Part shown: positions 1 through 9,849 of the stretch, in pieces | How the letters are laid out: each line of letters begins with the position of its first letter | How positions within the stretch are numbered: position 1 is the stretch's first letter | Assembly (NCBI GenBank): GCA_019009955.1 | Contig: CM032228.1 | Location: 97,274,501 to 97,338,500, forward strand | Source of the DNA: Riptortus pedestris | Lineage: Eukaryota; Arthropoda; Insecta; Hemiptera; Alydidae | DNA: 64,000 nt | Direction: 5' to 3' | Position numbers and translations under genes: made by a program | The notes under the pieces: model-generated | Seen by the model: the letters and a program-made list of their open reading frames with translations, nothing else | Told to the model about the DNA's origin: nothing | Database searches by the model: none

Positions 1-180
1 GTAACTTACTTATTATAAGTGTGTATGTGGTATATGCATGAGATAGGCATGGAGCGCTGTGAACGATAAGGGAATATAAAAATAACAAACGCCAAACAAT
101 ATTATTTTTAAGTTATTATAGTTTATTTCTTAAAATTTCATATCACATATTAATTTCGACAGTAACACTAACAAACAACA

Positions 181-405
181 TCAACTTTTTAATGCTATAG
201 CGTGAACAATATTTTTTGTTAGCCCATCTTTAGCGAGCACAAACAAACTGGATGGTTTACCCACTCGAGAGCATGCTACGTACAATTGCCCGTGTGAAAA
301 ACATGGTGTACTCAAATCTAAGCCACAAATAGGCATCGTTTGGCCTTGGGATTTGTTGATTATCATTGCAAATTGAAATTTTAATCGAAGTACAGTTAAA
401 AACAC
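181..405 (-). pseudogene. Helitron-type (PIF1-like) helicase, C-terminal fragment
   Basis: A 74-codon minus-strand frame matches the last part of the SF1B helicase of Helitron RepHel proteins. Visible are a FAM.INKSQGQT block (helicase motif V) near residues 12-23, then GLDLSTPCFSHG and QLYVACSRVG (motif VI with its arginine) at residues 28-49, then the usual LFVLA...TKN tail and a stop. In a complete element this domain unwinds DNA during rolling-circle transposition. Everything upstream (Rep nuclease and helicase motifs I-IV) is absent; the sequence beyond 405 does not continue the domain. It is a 5'-truncated relic. A host PIF1 gene is unlikely because host PIF1 lacks the PCFSHGQLYVACSRV wording. 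The 180 bases downstream show no terminator hairpin I can recognise. Confidence 0.8.
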
Positions 406-454
406 TATAATTGATCAGTTGTCGAGCGGGATGATAATCATTAAATTACTAAAA

Positions 455-745
455 GGCTATAAAAAAAATAGGGGATGGTGATAAAAAAGTAAAAATGTAG
501 GGTTGTATGTATTTTTTAATGCCATGTTATAAAAAAATAAAAACAAAAAATTTGGTCCAAAAATTAAAAAAAAAAGTTAAGGGTGAACAACCCTTATCAA
601 TTAGGGGTATGAAAAATAGATAGTAGGCGATTCTCAGACCTACTGAATACGCATATAAAATTTGGTAAAAATCGGTAAAGCCGTTTCGGAGGAGTACGCT
701 AACTAACATTGTGACATGGAAATTGTATATATTATATATATATAA
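455..745 (+). repeat. Interspersed-repeat tail with the CCGTTTCGGAGGAGT motif
   Basis: A-rich sequence runs through GGGGATGGTGATAAAAAAGT and ends in AAAGCCGTTTCGGAGGAGT followed by an AT-rich run. The closing wording (AATTTGGTAAAAATCGGTAAAGCCGTTTCGGAGGAGT-like, split here) is common at the 3' ends of invertebrate interspersed repeats. I recognise the style, not the superfamily. It abuts the minus-strand family A copy that starts at 757. Confidence 0.45.
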
Positions 746-756
746 AATCATAAAAT

Positions 757-1209
757 ACCCGTCTCGCAGGGGCTTCGTAAACTAAGGAGATTTCGAGCGT
801 TTAGGTATACCACATTAGCAACATCATCTATTCTCCACGTAACGTCCTTATATTTTCTATTTCTAAGTAAAAATTCTTTGAAGTGGAGATTTACCGAAAG
901 AATGTACGAACTATTTGCTTAACATTTGTGTTAAGAGTAAATGTATAGAACAACAATTGTAGAGCATCAATAGTTTACCAAGATTGGTTCTATAACATTT
1001 TTTCAGTACAACGCAGAATAACGGAGAAATTATGAATTTTCGAATTCCCAAATATACACGATAGACAGACACACACGCGGGCGCGTAATTTTGAAGGGAC
1101 CTTATTATCGTCATCTCATAGGTAGGATCGATGGATATTTGAAGCCATTTTTAGAAAATTGCGTCATGAGCCCCCTATATAGATGATTTCCATTTAAGTG
1201 AAATCTGCT
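757..1209 (-). mobile_element. Family A (HINE/DINE-1-like) copy A1, both ends present
   Basis: On the minus strand it starts at 1209 with AGCAGATTTC and ends at about 757 with a degraded hairpin (ACGAAG-CCC-CTGCGA) and GACGGG. Shared internal blocks are the GCGTCATGAG region, the CCATCGATCCTACC block (seen reversed near 1127) and the module near 940-1040 with the ACGGAGAAAT block. A short AC-rich tract near 1068-1085 lies at the family's microsatellite site. Non-coding. Confidence 0.75.
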
Positions 1210-1695
1210 AAAACCAGAAATACTACACAATGCCTCTTGCCTGCATTCAAGATCTATTAATTACTCTGTCAACTGTTATTAAAAACAGCAATTTAAAATA
1301 GAAAATTACTATAATCAGTGCAATGCATTTCTAGCATTTTACCCTATCTGGAAGCGTGCAATTATTTTCCAACCATTTACTACTATTACTAATTACTACT
1401 ATTAGGAAATGTTTGCTTCCATTGATTTTATTCTAAATTCTCTTTCGTTTCTGGCTCTCAAGGGTAGAACCATCATATAAATTTGGGTTTGGGGTTTTGC
1501 CTGCTGGAAGAACTGTTAATAGTGTAGTCATTGTGCCCGTTCGATCGTCTACCACACTTCTTTTTTGCTGCATGACTAAGATTCACGAAATTCAGCATTC
1601 ATAGAAATTTAAAATGTTTGATTAATCCTTACTTATTATAAAATTCACTATATTCATTCACCCCTCCCCCCTGTTTTGGCTAATGAATGTACGTA

Positions 1696-1736
1696 CGCGG
1701 GAAATCTGCTTAGTTTACACACTCCCTGAGTGACTG
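1696..1736 (+). repeat. Family A solo 3' end
   Basis: CGGGAAATCTGCTTAGTTTA followed by a decayed hairpin (ACACAC/GAGTGAC) and a T-rich stretch matches the family A 3' terminus. No 5' end lies nearby. Confidence 0.6.
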
Positions 1737-2130
1737 AATTTATTTATATTATCACAGGCAACCATTTCGTATTCAACCCGTCAACGACAAATTTTAAAAC
1801 AATTTCCTAGCCACTTGAGACTTAGTTCGTGGCGTTAGATTTGTGTATACATTAATTAAAGCTGGGTAGCAGCTGCAAACTGCAAACTGAAGAATAGTCG
1901 TTTAGTAACAATTATATATTTTGTATGGCTTCTGTCATTTTGTGAGTTGGTAGGTTTATACAAAAGGCTCAAGCTCAATTTATACTACCTCCTGAAAAGG
2001 TCAATCATATTAACCTTTCTCATTGACATTTATCATTTCGTAACCTCTGTTTTTCTTAAACAATGTTTTTTTCCTTAAGCGAAGTCTGCTTCTGGGGTTG
2101 CTATCATGATACAATTTTTCATAACTCACA

Positions 2131-2151
2131 TGTGTGTGTGTGTGTGTGTGT
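2131..2151 (+). repeat. (TG)n microsatellite
   Basis: About ten uninterrupted TG units. Confidence 0.95.
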
Positions 2152-3370
2152 ATGTCTGTTTACTTGCGAGATCGTGTGTGTTTCGTGTAATTTATTAATT
2201 TTTTTTTCAGTAGAAAGTATTGCTGAATCTATATATGCATTTTGATTTTGTGCATTTCTCGTTACACGATAAACGTTTATATAACAAAAAATAATCTAAA
2301 TTGCGAAATAAAATAAAAACATGTCGTTTGCGTATTAAAAAAGAAAAGAATATTTAATATCTTAGTTTATAATTTCAAGTCTCCTTTCAACAACGACATG
2401 CGTTTGCCATAAAGAATATTATAAGAATATTGTTGTAGTATTTAGTCAAGTTTGGTTACCGGTAATATACATACTTAGGCTTCCATGGAAGCTGTTCAGT
2501 ACTTTACAGGCACTTAAATCGTTAAATACCCGGTCTTCGCCATCGTCATTCTATTATTTTGCCATATTTCTGTCAACCTCAGTTTATAAACATTTCATGA
2601 TATATTCTGTTACTGTTAACATGTGCTGACTAAACGGAGTTAGGATACTGAAGGTTGAAAATGAAAACAATGCAAATATCTCAGTTAATATTCGAAATAG
2701 AGAAAAAGAGTATAAAAAAGTGAATATTCTAGATGATGTCCGCCGTTGAAACTATCCTTATCTTCTGTGGTTGTCGGTAATGCAGGTTGAAATAAAACTA
2801 CATCAGCTTGCCTGCGTTTCGGTAATATGTATTACCTTTTTCAATGCCTGCAATATTACGCATATATTAATAACAAATATTTGTTGATTTTTTATATTGA
2901 TACTCGATTTAAAAAAAAAAAAAAATGTAAAATGGTAAAATTTAAATATGAAGTCAAGCAAAAACGATTAACAGTTGCCCTTTTTAATGGCACTTATATT
3001 ACGTTGAGATAGCGTGAATGGTTAACTGGGTATTAATAATATTTAATATAAATATATATTGTTATAATTAAATTTATAAACCCAAAAGCGTATGCCATAG
3101 ATTATTGCTTTAGTAACATTTTCTATTATTTATTTGCAATATACACTAATACAGATTACAATAATTTAAATAAGTAAAGTCCCAAATAGGATTATAACAA
3201 TAAACCCAAATGCTGGGTAGACAACCCTATGACAGTACATTTCATTTACTGCTAGATATTTAATCAAATGAAGAATATTATTTTTATAATATAAAGGTTG
3301 AAAATACTACAATATTTTTTCTATTATTATAATTAGAATGAACATAAACAAAAAAAAACTACCATCGTCA

Positions 3371-3390
3371 TTAACACTCCGGTACTCGCG
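3371..3390 (+). repeat. piggyBac left TTAA plus TIR
   Basis: TTAA followed by CACTCCGGTACTCGCG, perfect mate of 4549-4568. Confidence 0.9.
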
Positions 3391-4564
3391 CGTCATCTGA
3401 GAGATGCCTAGACAACATGTTAAAGTGTTGCTCGAACGTGTTTGAACCGGCGCATCCCCCACTCCCACTACCCTCCTACTATGGTAAGACTGTCCCACCA
3501 ATATTGTTTTAACTTCCCTTCTGTCAACAAGTAGTGAGTTATTTACTAGATCATCTCTCAGATCCCACGCGAGTACTTTTGTAAGTATCAGTTACTATGT
3601 ACAAATTTATTTTTTTATGTATTTTTTGTCTTGTTCTACTTGTATGAAGTACTTGCTGTGTAGTTTTTAGTTCAAATTATCATACCATAATCCCGTTTTT
3701 GACTATCATCCGTGAGATGAGGCGCGACTATTTTTGTTACACTTACTAACATTTCTCCTACATTCATTGTTTTGTACGTTCAATGTGTCTCGCAATACAA
3801 AACGTTAGCCGATGGTGGTGCTATTTTCATTATTGAATATTGCCGGGATTAATTCCCAAGTGATATATTTAGGGAATGGCAACGATGTGCCTGTCAGACG
3901 GGAATTTCTTGAACAATTGGGGAGAGGATTATTAGAGGAACAGCTGCAGAAAAGAAGACAAATATCGTAGCTTCCACCACTCATGTTGGACAGATTGAAG
4001 GAAATAGCACCATCTCAGACTTTGGATAACAAAGTGTCATAAGTAGACCCTCAGTGGCAGATACTTCTTCAAGAAAAAGGTGTGCCCCTTGTCAAAAACA
4101 GCAGAAGAAGAGATACACACGGTACAAGTGCCAAAAATGTGGACAGTATTTATGTCTGGGTGATCATTGTTCATTTGTTTGTGCTGAAGGTTGTGTTACA
4201 GAAGAACCAAAGGATGACTAAATGGGGGGGGGGGATTATTATAAACTATAATATGTTTTTGTATTTGAGCTTTACATGTTTGTTGTTTTCATTGTACACA
4301 ATTTATTTTCTTTATTTTTATATGCTAATACTAAAGAGTTTGACTTTTCATTAAAATAATTATTTTGATAAAAAATGTTGTAAATAATATAAATATCCAT
4401 AATAGCATAGCAGTTTCATTATTATTACCCATTTTAAAAACAATCAATGGCTCTTATTTAATAAAATGTAGGTAATAGAATGTTTTTTTTATTAAAATAC
4501 AGAGGCATCTGACAGATGACACGCGAGTACTTTTGTTACAAAAGGGGGCGCGAGTACCGGAGTG
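3375..4564 (+). mobile_element. piggyBac element, internally deleted, with perfect 16-bp TIRs
   Basis: The 1,190-bp element begins CACTCCGGTACTCGCG and ends with its exact reverse complement (4549-4564). It is flanked on both sides by TTAA (3371-3374 and 4565-4568), the piggyBac target site. Subterminal repeats reinforce the ends: GTCATCTGAGAGATGCC at 3392-3408 is answered in inverse by GGCATCTGACAGATGAC at 4504-4520, and ACGCGAGTACTTTTGT occurs near both ends (about 3568 and 4521). A full autonomous element is usually over 2 kb. Here only the last part of the transposase remains, so most of the gene, including the catalytic region, was deleted. It can be mobilised only by a transposase made elsewhere, if at all. 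Confidence 0.9.
3791..4221 (+). pseudogene. piggyBac transposase, C-terminal remnant
   Basis: Frame 1 from 3791 reads RNTKR, a stop (TAG at 3806), then PMVV..LLNIAGINSQVIYL and RREFLEQLGRGL, the conserved C-terminal helices of the DDE_Tnp_1_7 (piggyBac) family. A second TAG lies at 3968. After a frameshift between 3970 and 4075 the cysteine-rich end follows: CAPC..., YKCQKCG..LC..H, C and C, ending at TAA 4219-4221. This Cys/His-rich domain binds the transposon ends in the family. The first stop falls where the family has tryptophan (KRWP), consistent with a single TGG to TAG change. With two stops, a frameshift and no catalytic aspartates it is dead. Confidence 0.85.
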
Positions 4565-4568
4565 TTAA
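4549..4568 (-). repeat. piggyBac right TIR plus TTAA
   Basis: CGCGAGTACCGGAGTG followed by TTAA; 16 of 16 bases pair with the left TIR. Confidence 0.9.
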
Positions 4569-5453
4569 AGAAAGATTAGATTTTATTTTATTGAGAATAT
4601 TACATCCTGCATTTAAATGCATTTGGTAATGAGCGATATGTACAATACAATAGTTCCTCCATCACCCTTGACACTAGCCACACCACTTCACCACAATGAG
4701 AGGAACATCCTCTCCCTGCCTGGCAAGTCATTAAAGAAAGGAGTGATGGAATCGATTGAAATACTTGTAAGTTTGAAAGCTTTAGAATTGACTTCAAACA
4801 ATAAAACCAAATAATTCATAGTAGTATGGATTTATGTACACCAAAAATTGTCAGAATCTGGGGAGATGCAATTTTATAAAATGTGAAAATGCACGTGAGA
4901 ACGATAGACGACGCGCCCAAAAGAAAATGACAACGAACCATATTTTATCCTTTTTCTATTAATTTGAGCGCAGGACGCAAACATGTTTACGTAATAAAAG
5001 CTTTTCCACGTGAATTGATGTGTTGTTTCGGTTAAAACGTGGAAGGGAAGTATATATATCAAGATTTATTTATTCATTATTCTGACTTGTTTGTATGTGA
5101 TAAAAGAACCTGGAATCGTCACTGTTTTTACTTTATAATACTGATCGATATTCAACAATAAATTTCTGTCAACATACAGCCATGGTGTCAAGGGAGTCAG
5201 AATAATTTTTTACGCCACTTTGTTAAACATCGTGTCTTTAGAGATTTTATAAACAGTAGTCTTTAAAGAGTTACGATACCTGCCAACTTTCTCGTATTAG
5301 ACTGAAAGTCCTTATTTTCCTATATAATAATTTTTTTATTGGGGGAACTAATGATGCGAAATTGACTAATTTCTTCCATATATGTGTCCATATATCCCAC
5401 AGAAAAGATAAGCATAATGTGGTCCCTTCGAAACTATACATATAAAACTTCAA

Positions 5454-5456
<3 letters not shown>
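4569..5456. other. Unassigned DNA
   Basis: Two 65-codon frames overlap head-on at 4600-4814 and show no domain or codon pattern I trust. Nothing else seen. Confidence 0.5.

Positions 5457-5550
<94 letters not shown>
5457..5550 (+). repeat. (TA)n then (GA)n compound microsatellite
   Basis: About 24 TA units to 5504, then GA units to about 5550 with one TA interruption. Confidence 0.95.
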
Positions 5551-5552
<2 letters not shown>

Positions 5553-6590
5553 TGTAAGTGTATCTGACGTAATTAATATCGCTGTCCCAAATGAAGAGAA
5601 TGTACCTGTCTTTCGCCGAGAAAATAATAAAATACCATGATTTAACCATCAAAGTTAAATTCACACCCTCCCTGGCTAAAGTGGGGCCCCCACCCTATTC
5701 TCCCGCCTCCCATTCTTTTCCCCATCTCTCGGAGAATCTTCTCCTAAGTAGACAATATCCTTGAAAATCTTGAAAAGCGTTTCAGTCACAGTTCACCATC
5801 TTCAAAACATTTAACATGAGTTGAGCTCCACGGCAATCGTAGATGATAATTGAATTATTAAATTAAAGATCAAATTCATTAATGTGTCCTATGTGTTGTT
5901 CTATAGATTTTTCTCTTGAATAACTTGAAAGATTATTAATAGAATTGTTTGCCATTTTGCATTCTCAGTATTCAGTAAACTCGAATTTTAGATGATCCTT
6001 TTATGCCACTAAACATTTCAATTCAATTCCAATATTACGCTTTGTTTACACAAGAATCTTACTTAGGGTGAGATAGAGAATAGAAATGTGTAAATCGGCG
6101 TAGAGTCGCAGTCCTTTTGTGATGGATGGATTGGACCTTGTGATTTTCACTTTAAGCGGTTATATCACTAAACCCATATTAAATCTTAAGCCTTTACATA
6201 CTACAGAATGTTCCCCTAATATCGTCACATGTTTAACATACGGGCAGGTGACAAATTTGTTGAGTTTACACATCCGCTGTGTGCCAGATTTTTTATTAGT
6301 TGCTTGAGTTTTACTATAAGATTTAATTAGGCTTCATTAATTGAGGCTCTACTTACAGAATAAATTTCCCTACGAGTTGTGTTGTAAGAACTTTCAAGAC
6401 CGGATTTGGGTTGCGAATTGTGCGGAAATGAAGGTGACTTAACTTGGAGTCACTGATGCGCGAGTATAGTGGCCCTAATTAAACTATAAGTGGGCAAACT
6501 ATTCTGTTCTTATATATACGTATATTCTTATCTCGCCATCAATAATTATACTAGCTCGTTTTCAATAGAAATATTGCATCTGTTATTATT
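5551..6590. other. Unassigned DNA
   Basis: AT-rich with no recognisable coding or repeat unit. Confidence 0.5.
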
Positions 6591-6710
6591 AGCAGGTTTC
6601 CCTTAAGGGAAATCAGCTATTGAGGTTGTACTCATGACGGAATTTTCGAAATTTGTCTTCAAATGTCCATCGATCCTACCTAGTAGATGATGAAAATGAG
6701 GTCCGTTCAA

Positions 6711-6772
<62 letters not shown>

Positions 6773-7564
6773 CTGTTACCGCTCTAGCGGTCGCAATTTT
6801 TGTTTAATCGTTACCAAACTCAATATTTGGTCGTTTTATGTAAAAAGAAAGATCAAGTTCGTTAACGGCTGAAATCGGACCAGTGGGAGGGGGGGGGGTT
6901 TAGAGGGGAGGATTTTCGAAAATTCGAAATATCTCCGTTACTATACGTCGGATCGAAAAATTGTACAGAATCAATCTTAATGCAAATTACATTTACTATA
7001 AATATTGTTATATACATTTCTTCACTATCTTGAATATTAACCGAGATACTTGCATTTTTCAGTTTTCTGCCATCAGCAAACCGCCACTTCTACTCATGTT
7101 ACACAAACAATACTCTGCTACATAATAAATCACATTATTCGAAGTTTAAATACCAAAAATTGTATTCAAGAGACCTTTATTACACGAGATACATGGAAAT
7201 ATGTCCTGGTGACCCCCCCCCCCGTCTTAAAGTTTTGGACTACTAAAATTTGATTGATGGAGATAACAATTATTCTGACTTATTGTTAATTACAGTACTA
7301 GATATAGTAAATAGTTCTCAATAAAATTAATATTTTATATTCTGATATATTTGAGTAATTGTTTTTCTTTCCGGTGTGAGGCGGGAAGACCCGTTTGTTT
7401 ACAGTTCTAACCTAACGCTTCCTGTCAGCAGGTTATTGAAATTGGATGAAACATTACCGTTTGTATTTATTCTCGGTGGTGTTGTGTTACCAGTATGTAG
7501 ATTTATCTATTACTAAATTACACGAGGGAAATCTGCTTAGTTTACGCAGCCCTGGGTGACGGAC
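6591..7564 (+). mobile_element. Family A copy A2, near full length
   Basis: 5' end AGCAGGTTTCCCTTAAGGG (palindrome), then the CTCATGACG, CCATCGATCCTACC and GAGGTCCGTTC blocks, a long (AT)n tract, TTTGTCTGTTACCGCTCTAG, and the module ending near 7240. The 3' end is GGGAAATCTGCTTAGTTTAC, hairpin, GACGGAC, T run. About 280 bases (7245-7525) are not shared with other copies here and may be a second, unrelated insertion. No open reading frame of note; non-autonomous. Confidence 0.85.
6712..6768 (+). repeat. (AT)n microsatellite inside family A copy A2
   Basis: About 28 AT units lie between the TTCAAAAC block and TTTGTCTGTTACCGC, the family's variable microsatellite site. Confidence 0.95.
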
Positions 7565-8051
7565 TTTTTTATTATTCTAGTGGTTACTCTGCACAACAAT
7601 TTATTAATGAAAGTAGATCTTTGTTGTTAATTATTATGATTAATTAAATACTCATATCCGGCTATGAAGGTCAAACAAATCTAAAAACGAGACTTCCCGC
7701 AAATATAGTAGTATACGATCCTTTAACCATCCTGGTTCCATTTTAAATATTAACAAATACCATTGTAGAGGAATGAAAAAGAATTCAGTTAATCCTGTAC
7801 TGGTTTTGCTATAATGCTTAGCTAGCTGCTTATGCAGTTGGCTGTACCCCATCTTCTGAGTTTGGCTTACTCATTATAAAATACTATTGTCATATCTATG
7901 GGCGGTAGATGATGTAGAAAATGAAGTAGATGCTCCATGGTACACCAGGAGAAAGTAGAGGGATCCAGGCAGTGCTGATAGATTGACCTGGTGTCATAAT
8001 AATATACACCTGATGTGTGTGTGCGCGTGCATATATATATATATATGCAGA

Positions 8052-8573
8052 TAGCTCAGATACCCGGCTTCGCCCGGGAATTGATTTGAGGCTGAATGGT
8101 TATGGTATCTTTTTTGCAAGACTTTACTTTGCACACTATTTTGACATTTACCCGTCCCAGTGTTTAGGGTTTATACTCGTTGTTGGCATTTGTTAATACT
8201 AAAATTAATTTTTTATGTATGACTTCACTGTCCTCCATATTGTCATATTTCCCGTTCCCTGTGCATTATGCATAGATTTCAGTTATTAAGGACAAAATAT
8301 TAACGTAGATTTGAATTAACTTTTCCAGGTGAGGAACCTGATAGTTCAAATTGGAATGAATTGTTGAACTAAATAAAACTTGGTATGTGTATTAGCGCTA
8401 ACGCCTTCATTATAATAAGCCATACTAACATTTCTAGGGACGGGCAGGAGTGGGGGTTATAAGGGAGGCCCTGAATTTAATAATAGCAGTATTTCGTTTT
8501 CTATTTGTTTTTCTGCAAATATGCACATGACAAAAGTACTTTATTTTTTAATTTGAAGTAAATTTTGTAATAT

Positions 8574-8577
<4 letters not shown>
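8052..8577 (+). repeat. Family B copy B1 (TACCCGGCTTCGCCCGGG type)
   Basis: Starts TAGCTCAGATACCCGGC with a CCCGG/CCGGG hairpin and runs through blocks shared with 24277-25698 and 60574-62249: CCCAGTGTTTAGGGTTTA, TTTCCCGTTCCCTGTGCATT, TTCCAGGTGAGGAACC and ATTTCTAGGGACGGGCAGGA. It stops where (AT)n begins at 8578. The 3' part with the AACAAACA tail is missing. An AT tract also precedes the start (8031-8047). Repeats of this style occur widely in arthropods; similar lepidopteran ones have been attributed to Helitrons, which I cannot confirm here. Confidence 0.75.

Positions 8578-8626
<49 letters not shown>
8578..8626 (+). repeat. (AT)n microsatellite
   Basis: About 24 AT units between family B copy B1 and the inverted-repeat element. 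Confidence 0.95.
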
Positions 8627-8628
<2 letters not shown>

Positions 8629-8771
8629 TGTTGTTATTCTTTTTGGAGTTTTGGTCAATGTTGGTGAACAACTTGACTTGGTGTTGTGTTATAGCTATTA
8701 TGTTATATTATTCTACTCTGTTACAATTATTATGGCTATATATATAATACTCATGTCATTATTATTATAAA

Positions 8772-8772
8772 C

Positions 8773-8805
<33 letters not shown>

Positions 8806-8807
8806 CG

Positions 8808-8850
<43 letters not shown>
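8772..8850 (+). repeat. (GT)n then (TA)n compound microsatellite
   Basis: GT units to about 8796, then TA units with one CGGG interruption to 8850. It sits at the centre of the nested inverted repeat. Confidence 0.95.
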
Positions 8851-8854
<4 letters not shown>

Positions 8855-8862
8855 TAATTAAT

Positions 8863-9440
8863 ATAGCATGAAAATAGATTTAACAATATATAACAATAAT
8901 AATGGTAACATATAGCAATAATAATTGTAACAGAGTAGAATAATATAACATAATAGCTATAACACAACATGAAGGTGGCTTCGATAAAATATATAGTAAC
9001 TATGGTACAACATAAGAATAACTTTAATGAAATATAAAAATAATTGTAATAACACACAAAAATAGCCTTGTAACATAATAAATATAACAATAAAAATAGT
9101 AACTTAGGTACAACATAAGAATAGCTTTAATATATCATAACAATAATTGTAATTTAATATAACATAACAATAATTGCAATAATGCATAACAATAACTGTT
9201 GTAATATAATATAAGTAGCCATAACATAATAGTCTTAACACAACATGAAGATAGCTTTAACAAAATATAGCAATAATTGTAATAACAAATAACAATAACA
9301 GCTGTAACATAATAACATAACAATAACACAATAACGTTCATACAACATGAAAATAGCTATAATAAAATATAACAATAATTGTAAAAACACATAACAATAG
9401 TTCTAACATAATATAACAACTGCAGTATAATAATTATAAT
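8863..9440 (-). repeat. Degenerate AT-rich minisatellite
   Basis: An AACATGAAAATAGCTTTAA-like phrase followed by CAATAATTGTAATAAC recurs near 8863, 8968, 9010, 9108, 9242 and 9333, with spacing from about 40 to 135 bases. The two minus-strand frames across it (8854-9090, 9135-9341) are repetitive translations, not genes. Confidence 0.7.
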
Positions 9441-9666
9441 ATAGTTCAACAAACAAAGACAAAATGCTATAGATATACCAAACATAAGGCTGTGACCCTG
9501 CTGTGTAAACAATACAAGGTAGGTTACTACAACCCCAGTCCTAAGTGCAATAGTCTTTAAGTATCTTTAGTCTTGGTAAGTAATAATAGAAAAAACACCC
9601 CTTTTACACTCTAGTTTAATAACAATGTGCAATATTATAAAGTATATTATAAACCTGTAATTTTAC

Positions 9667-9706
9667 AGCCCTGAAGAAGAGAAACTAAAGATTCTCGAAA
9701 TATCGG
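9667..9706 (+). other. Hammerhead-like hairpin of a Penelope-type tail
   Basis: CCTGAAGA, one extra A, a GAGAA...TTCTC stem, then GAAA. This resembles the conserved core of hammerhead ribozymes reported in Penelope-like elements. The extra base after CTGAAGA, and no convincing flanking stems I or III, make self-cleavage doubtful. Confidence 0.35.
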
Positions 9707-9799
9707 CATAAACTAAGATTTTTTCACCAACATTGACCAAAACTCCAAAAAGAATAACAAGACCATATATAAATATAACCTGGTCGAAAACATCAACAC

Positions 9800-9804
<5 letters not shown>

Positions 9805-9846
<42 letters not shown>
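9805..9846 (+). repeat. (TA)n microsatellite
   Basis: About 20 TA units, followed by an AC-rich tract. Confidence 0.95.
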
Positions 9847-9848
<2 letters not shown>

Positions 9849-9849
9849 T

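Larger units (their letters stand above)
1210..3370. other. Unassigned AT-rich DNA
   Basis: I see no gene, RNA or intact transposon. It contains only a solo 3' end of family A (1696-1736), a (TG)n run (2131-2151) and poly-A/T runs. The small reading frames here lack any recognisable domain. Confidence 0.6.
8622..9770. mobile_element. Inverted-repeat-bounded element with minisatellite core; possibly Penelope-like tail
   Basis: TTGTTATTCTTTTTGGAGTT plus TTGGTCAATGTTGGTGAA at about 8631-8669 recurs as its reverse complement at about 9726-9764. Both ends are flanked outward by (AT)n (8578-8626 and 9805-9846). Near the right end CTGAAGA and a GAGAA/TTCTC stem lead to GAAA, a wording seen near Penelope-like element ends. 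A nested inverted repeat (about 8683-8740 against 8915-8972) lies around the (GT)n(TA)n tract. No reverse transcriptase is present. It may be a foldback or a pair of inverted Penelope-like ends. Confidence 0.5.

Noticed and set aside
8854..9341. Two hydrophobic minus-strand frames that look like membrane proteins
   Set aside because: They lie wholly inside an AT-rich minisatellite; the hydrophobicity comes from base composition.
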